NCBI GenBank assembly: GCA_018401465.1
Contig: JAGYKE010000005.1
Coordinates: 992,001-1,056,000, forward strand
DNA: 64,000 nucleotides
Origin: Aestuariivita sp.
GTDB lineage: Bacteria > Pseudomonadota > Alphaproteobacteria > Rhodobacterales > Rhodobacteraceae
Direction: 5' to 3'
The notes under the pieces are model-generated. The model was given only the letters and a program-made list of their open reading frames with translations, was not told the origin of the DNA and did no database searches. Numbering within the stretch: the first letter of the stretch is position 1; every line of letters starts with the position of its first letter. Below, in pieces: positions 18,600 to 26,232 of this stretch. The position numbers and the translations under genes were made by a program.

Positions 18600-19472
18600 T
18601 TACTTGGCCAGCAAGCGCAAAAGCAGAAGACTGACCAGTATGGGAAGGCTTGTGCCATAGAACACTGCCACCGATCCCAAGAACGAAAAGTCGTTCAGCC
18701 ACGCGAAAACGGCGCAGGACAGCCCAAGAGCTGACGAAAGAAAAAGAGCGCCGATCCAGCCCGCATCGCGGTCGTATTCATCATCTTCGTGGGTTCTGGA
18801 AGATTGAGTATGAACCGGCTGTCTGGCAGACCATTCGTCCGAACCCTTTTCCACACCACCCTTCGCGGCCCTTGTCGCCCGCGGTGCGATCTGTGTTTCC
18901 TTCGGAACCCCTTTTGCCCACGGCATTTCAGTGGAGTTCTCGGCACCTTTGGCCGCGGCCATCGAGTTCGCCAAGCCCTGGCGCAGAGCGATCTCCAGGC
19001 GCCGGACGCTGACCGGAGCACGAAGAGTCACATCGCACAATATTCGCCGCTCGGCTCCGAAATCATCATGCCCGGCGAAATAAGACACGAGTATCACTAT
19101 CGTTCCGGGTGACTTGATCCGGAAATCAATCAGGCAATCCAACGCATCATCGAGATCCGAGAACGCGTCAAGATTCACTACGACGCCACTGCAAGACTTT
19201 CGTTCTTGGGGCCAGCTGTGAAGCTTCTTCACGTCACGGGAGACGGCAATGGAACCTACTCCGAGGTCACGCATCTGGCCCTGAAGATCCAGCAAATCAA
19301 GCTCGTTGAAGCCGACCAGCAGAAAGTCTCTGTCGTTGAGCAGGGGGAGCTCTTCACGGGCCTTTGTCTTCACCACGAGCCTTCCAAGCATGCTATCGCC
19401 AAGAAATGGGAACTTGGCACGGTATGCCCGGCGTTCAGTTGAATCGGATGCCGCTCTTGTCAGAAAAAACAT
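18600..19472 (-). CDS. Receiver-like (degenerate) protein with two C-terminal membrane helices
   Basis: I do not recognise a named family. The first 165 residues resemble an alpha/beta receiver fold: DFLLVGFNELDLLDLQGQMR, GVVVNLDAFSDLDDALDCL, GTIVILVSYFAG and a C-terminal helix. The usual acidic pair and conserved Lys are not evident. A charged, low-complexity linker follows (about 170-235), then two hydrophobic helices (WIGALFLSSALGLSCAVFAW and FLGSVAVFYGTSLPILVSLL). ATG 19472 has GGAAGGGTCGAG before it. It sits downstream of the type I secretion operon on the same strand, separated by 376 bp, and may relate to that system or to the signalling patch. Confidence 0.65.
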   Translation of the reverse strand: MFFLTRAASDSTERRAYRAKFPFLGDSMLGRLVVKTKAREELPLLNDRDFLLVGFNELDLLDLQGQMRDLGVGSIAVSRDVKKLHSWPQERKSCSGVVVNLDAFSDLDDALDCLIDFRIKSPGTIVILVSYFAGHDDFGAERRILCDVTLRAPVSVRRLEIALRQGLANSMAAAKGAENSTEMPWAKGVPKETQIAPRATRAAKGGVEKGSDEWSARQPVHTQSSRTHEDDEYDRDAGWIGALFLSSALGLSCAVFAWLNDFSFLGSVAVFYGTSLPILVSLLLLRLLAK

Positions 19473-19848
19473 CTCGACCCTTCCACATATGCCAAGCCCA
19501 ACAGGTTTCGATCATGCGTATCAGTTCGAGATAACGGCCGATCTTCGATGCGCGCGCGGAGCACGATTTCCAAAATCAAACTAAAGATGAGCTGAAGGAA
19601 AAGGGTGCAGGCATGCGCGCTGTATGCAATCTAAGGGATTTTTCATTTTCCGATCGGGTGTATTTAAACTTTTGATGATTTAGAATTTCGAAAGTTTTGC
19701 CCACCCGTGGCTTTTGCAGATCAACACTGCAAGGCCTGTCGGCGCGGGTCAGAGCACGCCTTTTCGGCCTTAAGCCGCCCCCATCTCAGGTTTCCTCTTC
19801 ACTGCAAGCGCGTGCAGATCGAGGTCCCAAGAGACGGGGGCGATGTTG
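19473..19848. other. AT-rich intergenic region, probable promoter area
   Basis: This 376-bp interval separates the HlyD gene from the receiver-like gene, both on the minus strand. It contains a markedly AT-rich section at about 19570-19700 (for example GTATTTAAACTTTTGATG) that stands out from the GC-rich surroundings. It is a likely site for a promoter of the downstream gene. No terminator hairpin with a T-run could be identified for the secretion operon. Confidence 0.4.
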
Positions 19849-21174
19849 TCAACGCTCCCGGAAGGCGCGCGATGCCTGATCCATGAAGGGCTTGACCAGA
19901 TAGGACAGCGCGGTGCGCTCTTCCGTCGTGATGTAGATCTCGAGCGGCATGCCCGGACGCAGTTCCCGGCCGTCGAGCAGCGCGAGCTGTTCGCTGGGGA
20001 CCTGGACCCTGACCTGATAGGTGTCGGCTCCGACGCCCGGGTCGCGGGTTGCGGCGGCCGCGACGTAGTGCACGGCACCGACGATCTCGGGTGTCTTGCT
20101 CTGTTCGAACGCCGGGAACCGAAGTCTGGCAGGCCGTCCGACCTGAACCTGTTCGATCGACACCGCCGGAACCTTCGCCGAGAAGACGAGATCGACATCT
20201 TCGGGAACGATGGTCGCCAGGATTTCCGCCGGAGAGATCACGCCGCCGACCGAGTTGATGTTCAGTTCGTTGATGCGGCCACCGATCGGGGCGCGGATCT
20301 CGGTTCTGGACAGCGTGGCCTCGACCATGTAGCGGCGCTCGGCGAATTCGTTCAGGAACGTCTCGATCTCGCGCAGTTCTTTCTGGGCTTCGGTTCTGGT
20401 CTTGTCCTCGATCGACAGGATGTCGAGCTCCAGCTCGTTGATCCGGCTGCGGGCCCGGCCGAGCGCGGACAGGATGTCGCCGCGTTCGCCCTGCAGACGC
20501 ACGAATTCCCGGTTCATCGAAAAGACCGTGTTGCTCACCGCCAGCTGGCGCTGCGACAGCTCTTCGATGCGTTCGTTTTCGGCCGAAACAAGCTCGATCT
20601 CGCTTTCCTTCGCCTCGAGACGGGCTTCCAGACCGGCAACTTCCGCCTCGACCTGTTCGATGCTCAGCTCGAGCTGCTTGCGGCGGTTGTGATACGACGA
20701 GAGGTTTCCGTCGAAGACCCGCATTTCACCGGCGACGATTTCGTCCAACGTCTCGCGCGGCGTGATCAGTTCGTTCAGTCCAGCCGGAAAGTCGAAACTG
20801 TCGCGGAGATCGCGCTGGGCCTCGAGACGCGCCTTGCGGATCGAGTATTCGGCGATCTTGCCGTGCAGGATCGCCCGCTCGGTCGAGGCGGCCGTGCGGT
20901 CGAGACGGATCATCACGTCACCCGGCTTCACCACGTCACCCGCGTTGACGAGGATCGCTTCCACGATCCCGCCATCGCGGTGCTGAACCACGCGCAGGTT
21001 GCGATCCACGGTGACTTCGCCCGTCACCACCACCGCGCCCACCAGTTCGGCACGTGCGGCCCAGCCGAAGACGCCACCCATCAGCAAAGCCGTCATAACG
21101 ACCCCACCAATCACACGCCCCCGAACCGCGTAGATCATGCGGTCTTGCGTGTCCTTTTCTTTATTCGGTTTCAT
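19849..21174 (-). CDS. Type I secretion periplasmic adaptor (HlyD/PrtE family)
   Basis: This 441-residue adaptor links the ABC exporter to an outer-membrane TolC-like channel. It has a short cytoplasmic N-terminus and one membrane helix (GRVIGGVVMTALLMGGVFGW). The first lipoyl half (GGIVEAILVNAGDVVKPGDVMIRLD) is followed by a long coiled coil (about 95-290), the second lipoyl half (IRAPIGGRINELNINSVGGVISP) and the C-terminal beta domain (RPGMPLEIYITTEERTALSYLVKP, typical of PrtE/HlyD). I chose ATG 21174, 19 bp after the RTX gene's stop and preceded by GAGGGAACAAA. The TolC-like partner is not in this window. Confidence 0.95.
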   Translation of the reverse strand: MKPNKEKDTQDRMIYAVRGRVIGGVVMTALLMGGVFGWAARAELVGAVVVTGEVTVDRNLRVVQHRDGGIVEAILVNAGDVVKPGDVMIRLDRTAASTERAILHGKIAEYSIRKARLEAQRDLRDSFDFPAGLNELITPRETLDEIVAGEMRVFDGNLSSYHNRRKQLELSIEQVEAEVAGLEARLEAKESEIELVSAENERIEELSQRQLAVSNTVFSMNREFVRLQGERGDILSALGRARSRINELELDILSIEDKTRTEAQKELREIETFLNEFAERRYMVEATLSRTEIRAPIGGRINELNINSVGGVISPAEILATIVPEDVDLVFSAKVPAVSIEQVQVGRPARLRFPAFEQSKTPEIVGAVHYVAAAATRDPGVGADTYQVRVQVPSEQLALLDGRELRPGMPLEIYITTEERTALSYLVKPFMDQASRAFRER

Positions 21175-21193
21175 TTTGTTCCCTCTTTCATAT

Positions 21194-23134
21194 TCAAGCT
21201 TGGAAGTTCTGGTCATTCAGTTCGACGTGAGAAACCGAAACAGCCACTGTAAAATCTGTCGTTCCGTCACCGTCGACGTCGAATTCGATCGTTCGGGTGA
21301 GGGCGTTTTCGTCCTGCCCGGTCCGGAAAGCCAAACGCGTCATGTCGGCGTCCGCGCTGTCCGGGCTGGCCGTCTGCATGCGCGCCTGAAGATCAGACTG
21401 CCCATCGGGCTGCGACCACAGGCTGTTCTCCCCGAGGTCGCTGAGACCCAGCGTGAAATCGTTGCTCAGGCGCAGCGTGTCTCCCAGACCGAAGTCGGTG
21501 ATCTGGAAAAACCTCGGCGCATCCGTCTCAAGATGTGCCCGCTGGAGACCGGAGAAATCGAATTCGTCGCTGCCGTCACCGGCCACGATCTGTTCGATGT
21601 TCTCAAACGTGTCTGCCGGGTTGCCGTCGATCGTGACAGTCCCCGCGGCAAAATCCGTGCGGCTCTGGATGGCATCGACGGGCAGCAGCAGGGTGTCGAA
21701 CCCGTCGCCGCCGTTCAGAAGATCGGCCGACACATCCGTCGCCAGATGGAACCAATCGTCTCCGGCGCCGCCCAGCATCACGTCGGCCCCTTCGCCGTCG
21801 CGGAGAATGTCATTGCCGTCCTCGCCGAGCAGGCGGTCATTGCCCGCACCACCGGAGAGGTCGTCATCGCCTTCGCCGCCCAGGATCAGGTCGTCGCCTT
21901 CGCCGCCGGCCAGCATGTCGTTGCCGCCCTCGCCCATGACCAGGTCGTTGCCGGCGCCCGCGTCGATCGTGTCGTTCTGGCCGCCGCCCATGACGGCATC
22001 GTTGCCATCTCCGGCATGAATGATGTCATCGCCATCGTCCCCGAAGATCAGGTCGTCACCGCCGCCGGCATCCACGGTATCGTTTCCGGCGCGGGCGAGG
22101 ATTTCCTCGGCCGCGTCCGTTCCGGTGATCTGATCGGCAAGGTCGGTCCCATGAATCCCGGTGCGGACGACCGGCGGGGTCTGCTGCTCTGCGCCTGCGC
22201 AGGTTTCGCAATCGGCAACGGCATCGGTCCCGGCGCAGGTATCGGTCACAGCTCCATTGTCCGTCCCGGTTCCGGTCTCGGTGCCCGCACCTGTCTCGGT
22301 GCCCGTGCCGGTCTCGGTGCCCGTGCCGCCATCGGTGCCCGTGCCGCCATCGGTGCCCGTGCCGCCATCGGTGCCCGTGCCGCCATCGGTGCCCGTGCCG
22401 CCATCGGTGCCCGTGCCGCCATCGGTGCCCGCACCTGTCTCGGTGCCCGCACCGCCATCGGTGCCCGTGCCACCATCAGTCACCGCGCCGGTCTCGGTGC
22501 CCGCGCCGGTCTCGGCCCCGGCTGCGCTATCGGTCCCCGCCCCGGTATCAGTGCCCACGCCGCAATCAGTGCCCACGCCGCCATCGGTGCCCGCGGCGGT
22601 GTCGTTGGTCTTGTCTTCCTGTGCCTTGGCACCGGCAGACGCAGCCGCCGGGGCGGCGGGCGCCGCTTGATCCCCTGCAACAGAGATCATCGGAGCCGCA
22701 GGCGGAATTTCCGACGCCGATACCGGGCGCAGGAACGCCTGCGGATCGAAGGTCTGCAGTTCGACGTCGCTTCCTCTGCGGGGATATACCGGGGCAGGAT
22801 TATCGGCGGCAAACGACCGGGCTTCCGTGCCCTCGGGTTCATCCCGGCGGAAAGACAACCTGTTGGGGCTGTCCTCGGCTTTGCGTCCCTCGACCTCCTC
22901 GGGGGACGGTTGCCCCAAGGCTTCCTCGGCCTGCTTGTTCTCATTCGTCTCGGCCATGGCCGCGCTCGGGGTCACAAACGACCGCATGTAGAGAACGAAG
23001 GCGGTGATCCCTCCAAGAACCATGAGGATCTTCTTGTTGCCGAATGGCGTCTCCATGGCGCGCAGGCCAGCCATGCTTTCCAGGCGTTCCTGCCCTTCGG
23101 TCTGCTTGGCGTTTCTTGAATGGACCCCGATCAT
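21194..23134 (-). CDS. Membrane-anchored RTX calcium-binding protein encoded inside the type I secretion operon
   Basis: This 646-residue protein begins with a charged N-terminus and one hydrophobic segment (about 35-55, ILMVLGGITAFVLYM). A Pro/Glu-rich stretch follows, then a low-complexity Thr-Gly-Asp linker (about 175-295, repeats of GTDGGT). A block of hemolysin-type nonapeptides GGxGxDxxx comes next (about 330-450, such as GGGDDLIFGDDGDDIIHAG), and a C-terminal beta-rich domain ends in VSVSHVELNDQNFQA. The N-terminal helix without a clear cleavage site suggests anchoring in the inner membrane. The start overlaps the exporter stop by 4 bp (ATGA). It may be the cargo, or a calcium-binding accessory of the secretion machine. 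Confidence 0.85.
   Translation of the reverse strand: MIGVHSRNAKQTEGQERLESMAGLRAMETPFGNKKILMVLGGITAFVLYMRSFVTPSAAMAETNENKQAEEALGQPSPEEVEGRKAEDSPNRLSFRRDEPEGTEARSFAADNPAPVYPRRGSDVELQTFDPQAFLRPVSASEIPPAAPMISVAGDQAAPAAPAAASAGAKAQEDKTNDTAAGTDGGVGTDCGVGTDTGAGTDSAAGAETGAGTETGAVTDGGTGTDGGAGTETGAGTDGGTGTDGGTGTDGGTGTDGGTGTDGGTGTDGGTGTETGTGTETGAGTETGTGTDNGAVTDTCAGTDAVADCETCAGAEQQTPPVVRTGIHGTDLADQITGTDAAEEILARAGNDTVDAGGGDDLIFGDDGDDIIHAGDGNDAVMGGGQNDTIDAGAGNDLVMGEGGNDMLAGGEGDDLILGGEGDDDLSGGAGNDRLLGEDGNDILRDGEGADVMLGGAGDDWFHLATDVSADLLNGGDGFDTLLLPVDAIQSRTDFAAGTVTIDGNPADTFENIEQIVAGDGSDEFDFSGLQRAHLETDAPRFFQITDFGLGDTLRLSNDFTLGLSDLGENSLWSQPDGQSDLQARMQTASPDSADADMTRLAFRTGQDENALTRTIEFDVDGDGTTDFTVAVSVSHVELNDQNFQA
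22323..22430. repeat. Six perfect 18-bp tandem copies (GTDGGT linker), degenerate array about 22250-22605
   Basis: The unit GTGCCGCCATCGGTGCCC is repeated six times without change from 22323 to 22430. Diverged copies extend on both sides. Read on the minus strand it encodes the Gly-Thr-Asp-rich linker between the membrane anchor and the RTX block. Perfect identity implies recent slippage, and copy number may vary between strains. Confidence 0.9.
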
Positions 23135-24918
23135 GATGCGACCTTCTCCGGTTCGGACGGTGCTTCGGTCTTCGACCGATCCCCGTGTTCTTCAGCGGCA
23201 TTCGGCTTCGCCGGCTGGGATTCCGCGCCGACCCGAAGCTTCATCAGTTCCTGCTTCGAGCCCAGGCGGACAATCTTGCCGTCCTCGATGATGCCGACCA
23301 TGTCGACATTCTCGAGCGCGCGGGCACGGTGGGCGACCACGATGACAATCCCGCCCCGCTCCCGGATGCTGAGGATGGCGTCGCTCACAGCCTTTTCCCC
23401 GTTGGGGTCGAGGTTCGAGTTGGGTTCGTCCAGCAGGACCAGGAACGGGTCCCCATACAGTGCACAGGCAAGCGCGATCCGCTGGCGCTGTCCGCCGGAC
23501 AGGTTGACCCCGTTCGCGCCCAGCTGGGTTTCGTACCCGTCAGGCATGGCCATGATCATCTCGTGCACGCTTGCTGCCTTGGCGGCCGCAATGACCTTTT
23601 CGGGGTCCGGGTCGCCCAGACGGGCGATGTTGCGTGCGATCGAGGTGTCGAACAGCGTGTAGTCCTGCGGCAGGTAGCCGACGCTCCGGGCGATGCTGTC
23701 TTCGGCCCACTGGGACAGATCGGCCCCGTCAAGGCGCACGTGGCCCCGCAGCACCGGCCAGACACCGGTCAGCGCGCGCATCAGCGACGACTTTCCGCCG
23801 CCGCTCGGGCCGATGATGCCAAGCCCCTGCCCCGCTTCCAGCTTGAACGAGACGTCAGTCACGATCACCGTCCCCGTCGACGGAGCAACGACCGTGATGT
23901 TCTCGGCCGAGAATGTCCGCTTCGGATCGGGAAGGTTCATGAGGCTCGGCTCGTCCGGAAGGGCAGCGATGGTCTCGCGCACCTTCTCGAAGGCGTTCTT
24001 CGCCAGGATGATGCTTTTCCAATTCGCGATAAGCCCGTCAATCGGTGCCAAGGCCCGCGCGGATGCGACCGAAGCGGCAATGATGGCACCGGCCGACAAT
24101 TCGCCCATGATCGTCAGGTAAGCACCAAGACCCAGAACCGCCGACTGCAGGATCATCCGCATGACCTTGGCGAGAGCGCCGAAGGTGCGGGTGATGTCGC
24201 TCGACGAGGCTTGCAGGCGCAGGTGATCGTCATTGGCCTTGCGGAAGAGATCGATCGCGCTGCGCGAAAATCCCATCGCGCGGATCACGTCGGAATTGCG
24301 CGCGTTCGCCTCGGCAACCGAGCTGCGCGTCGCCGCGGCACGGCTGACGTCGCGGTTGGCGCGGCGCGTCAGCAGTTCGGTCATCGCCGTCATCAAAGCC
24401 AGGACGACTACGCCGGCCAGCGTCAATGCCCCAAGGTAGGGGTGCAGAAAGAAGACGAAGGCGAAGAACACCGGCATCCAGGGCAGGTCGAGCAGGGTGA
24501 CAAGCGCCGGGCTGCCGAAGAAGTTCCGGATCGTGTCCACCATGCGGCCGCGTTCCAGCGACTCGCCGATAGAGAAACCGTATCGCGGCATCTCGATGGT
24601 CATCTGGTGCACATCCGGCGCGACGGTCTTGTCGAACCTCGCACCAAGACGATGCAGGATCTGGGACCGGACAACGTCGAGCCCCGCATGGAACATGAAC
24701 AGACCGAACGCCAGCGCCGAGATCAGCACCAGCGTCGGGACGCTGCCGCTCATCAGGGCACGGTCATAGATCTGCATCATGTAGAACGCGCTTGTAAGTG
24801 CGAGGACGTTGATGATTCCGGACAAGCCGAAAAGATAGATCATCACGCCGCGCATACCGGACGTGATACGCGCCACGCGCGCATCTGCATTCCGCTTTCT
24901 TTCTGTTTTCTTCGACAC
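23131..24918 (-). CDS. Type I secretion ABC exporter (permease plus ATPase, PrtD family)
   Basis: This 595-residue half-transporter has an N-terminal six-helix membrane domain (starting near MIYLFGLSGIINVLALTSAFYM) and a C-terminal nucleotide-binding domain. The Walker A is GIIGPSGGGKSSLM, the signature motif is NLSGGQRQRIALA, and the Walker B is FLVLLDEPNSNLD. There is no C39 peptidase domain, as expected for RTX-exporting PrtD-like proteins. I chose the GTG at 24918, preceded by AAGGGGAACAAAA, because the frame further upstream (to 25173) has no family similarity. It heads the operon with the RTX protein and HlyD adaptor. Likely cargo are RTX proteins in this window. Confidence 0.95.
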   Translation of the reverse strand: MSKKTERKRNADARVARITSGMRGVMIYLFGLSGIINVLALTSAFYMMQIYDRALMSGSVPTLVLISALAFGLFMFHAGLDVVRSQILHRLGARFDKTVAPDVHQMTIEMPRYGFSIGESLERGRMVDTIRNFFGSPALVTLLDLPWMPVFFAFVFFLHPYLGALTLAGVVVLALMTAMTELLTRRANRDVSRAAATRSSVAEANARNSDVIRAMGFSRSAIDLFRKANDDHLRLQASSSDITRTFGALAKVMRMILQSAVLGLGAYLTIMGELSAGAIIAASVASARALAPIDGLIANWKSIILAKNAFEKVRETIAALPDEPSLMNLPDPKRTFSAENITVVAPSTGTVIVTDVSFKLEAGQGLGIIGPSGGGKSSLMRALTGVWPVLRGHVRLDGADLSQWAEDSIARSVGYLPQDYTLFDTSIARNIARLGDPDPEKVIAAAKAASVHEMIMAMPDGYETQLGANGVNLSGGQRQRIALACALYGDPFLVLLDEPNSNLDPNGEKAVSDAILSIRERGGIVIVVAHRARALENVDMVGIIEDGKIVRLGSKQELMKLRVGAESQPAKPNAAEEHGDRSKTEAPSEPEKVAS

Positions 24919-25464
24919 TTTTGTTCCCCTTGTGTCTGCCCGGGCCGGCGGTGTCGCCCGCTCAGGTCTTTGGGGGAAATTCCCACAAGCGACCCGGGGT
25001 GTCCTCCGCGCGAAGTCGGTCCGCAGTTCAGACCTTGGTCGGACCACAAAAGGGACCTTCCGGTTCAGGGGACAGGGAGTTACACACAGGACCTGTGATG
25101 CGGTCCCGTTGCCGTGGCGCGCCGGTTCCGCCGATGACGCATGACGCGGTGCCGGACAGAGACCGCCAAGCAATCAAGGGTTTGGCAAGCCGTGCGGACG
25201 AGTATGTCCCGGCGGAACGGGGCCCGTCCTGTCACGCCGGAGCGTGGCATCCAATGCCGGCAAGCGCACGGGCGCCGCTCGAAGGTTTCCGAATCATCGA
25301 AAGATACATGGAAAAAACCCGCGAATTCCTACTTTGATCATTGACGTATGTTCGCGCGCCAGCGGCTCGAATCCGCTTGCGTATGCGCTTCGTCGGCACC
25401 GGAAACTTCAGGTTGGCCGACACGTTTGGTTGGAAATGCAAGTCGAGTAAGTGGAACTAAGTGT
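24919..25464. other. Divergent promoter region between type I secretion operon and its LuxR regulator
   Basis: This 546-bp interval separates the ABC exporter (minus) from the LuxR-type gene (plus). It should contain the promoters for both directions and any operator bound by the adjacent regulator. Open frames here are shadows with no motif. I could not identify a convincing repeat or -10/-35 pair. Confidence 0.5.
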
Positions 25465-26094
25465 ATGCGCGTCTTTGTCATGTCGAACCAAGTCTTCGCA
25501 AGGGAAGGCATCAAGCAATGCTTGAGCTCCATCAGCGGATGTGAGGTTGTCGGATGCTCCGGCGTGTCAGAAGTCGACGCGCCTGATCTGCTTTCATCCA
25601 ACGCCGAAGTGGTGGTGCTTGATCTCGCCGGTCTTTCCTCCGGCCCATCGCTTCTTCGCAAGCTTCGGAAAACCAACGAAAAAGTGCATTTTGTCGTGTT
25701 CTGTCCGGCCGACACCCCGGAAAGCGCCGTCGAGGCTCTGGACGCAGGCGCGGCGGGCATTCTGACCCAGTCCTGCCAGGGGCCCGAGTTGGAGCGTGCT
25801 GTCACCCGGGTATTGCAGGGCGACAACTACATGCAGCCCGACATCGCAATGGCGATCTACCGAGAGCTGCGCGCCAAGGAAACCAAACGCGTCGAAGCAG
25901 AGCGCCTGCGCCTGACCTATCGCGAGAACCAGGTCGTGACTTTGCTGATGCAGGGTAAGACGAACCGCCAGATCGGTGAAGTTTTGTCGATCAGCGACAA
26001 GACCGTCAAACACTACGTTGGCGTCCTCAAGGGCAAGTTCAGCGCGGCGAACAGACTAGAGATCGTGCTTCAGGCGCAGCGTCTGTCGCTCTGA
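25465..26094 (+). CDS. LuxR-family transcription regulator with pseudo-receiver domain
   Basis: This 209-residue regulator has an N-terminal receiver-like domain and a C-terminal LuxR helix-turn-helix (LTYRENQVVTLLMQGKTNRQIGEVLSISDKTVKHYVGVLKGKF). The receiver lacks the acidic pair after strand 1 (it reads VFVMSNQVF). Asp 53 in VVLDLAG is at the phosphoacceptor position, but the conserved Lys is replaced (GILTQS). It is thus unlikely to be a normal phospho-switch. ATG 25465 follows AGTGGAACTAAGTGT. It is divergent from the secretion operon and in line with a kinase and a receiver, and is the best candidate regulator of secretion and peroxidase genes. Confidence 0.85.
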   Translation: MRVFVMSNQVFAREGIKQCLSSISGCEVVGCSGVSEVDAPDLLSSNAEVVVLDLAGLSSGPSLLRKLRKTNEKVHFVVFCPADTPESAVEALDAGAAGILTQSCQGPELERAVTRVLQGDNYMQPDIAMAIYRELRAKETKRVEAERLRLTYRENQVVTLLMQGKTNRQIGEVLSISDKTVKHYVGVLKGKFSAANRLEIVLQAQRLSL

Positions 26095-26232
26095 GTGCGG
26101 CATCGATCTTTCGGTCAGTTCGTTCGAATGACCTATCCTCTACTACCCCAAGCCACCGAGACCGTGTTCGACAAACGACGTTGAGAGCCCCCACGGGGCG
26201 ATTTTCAAAACATCACCTTCAGGAGTTTTTTC

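Noticed and set aside
24921-25337. Plus-strand frames inside the divergent region before the LuxR gene
   Set aside because: They overlap shadow frames, have no ribosome site and no family signature; the region is better seen as regulatory.
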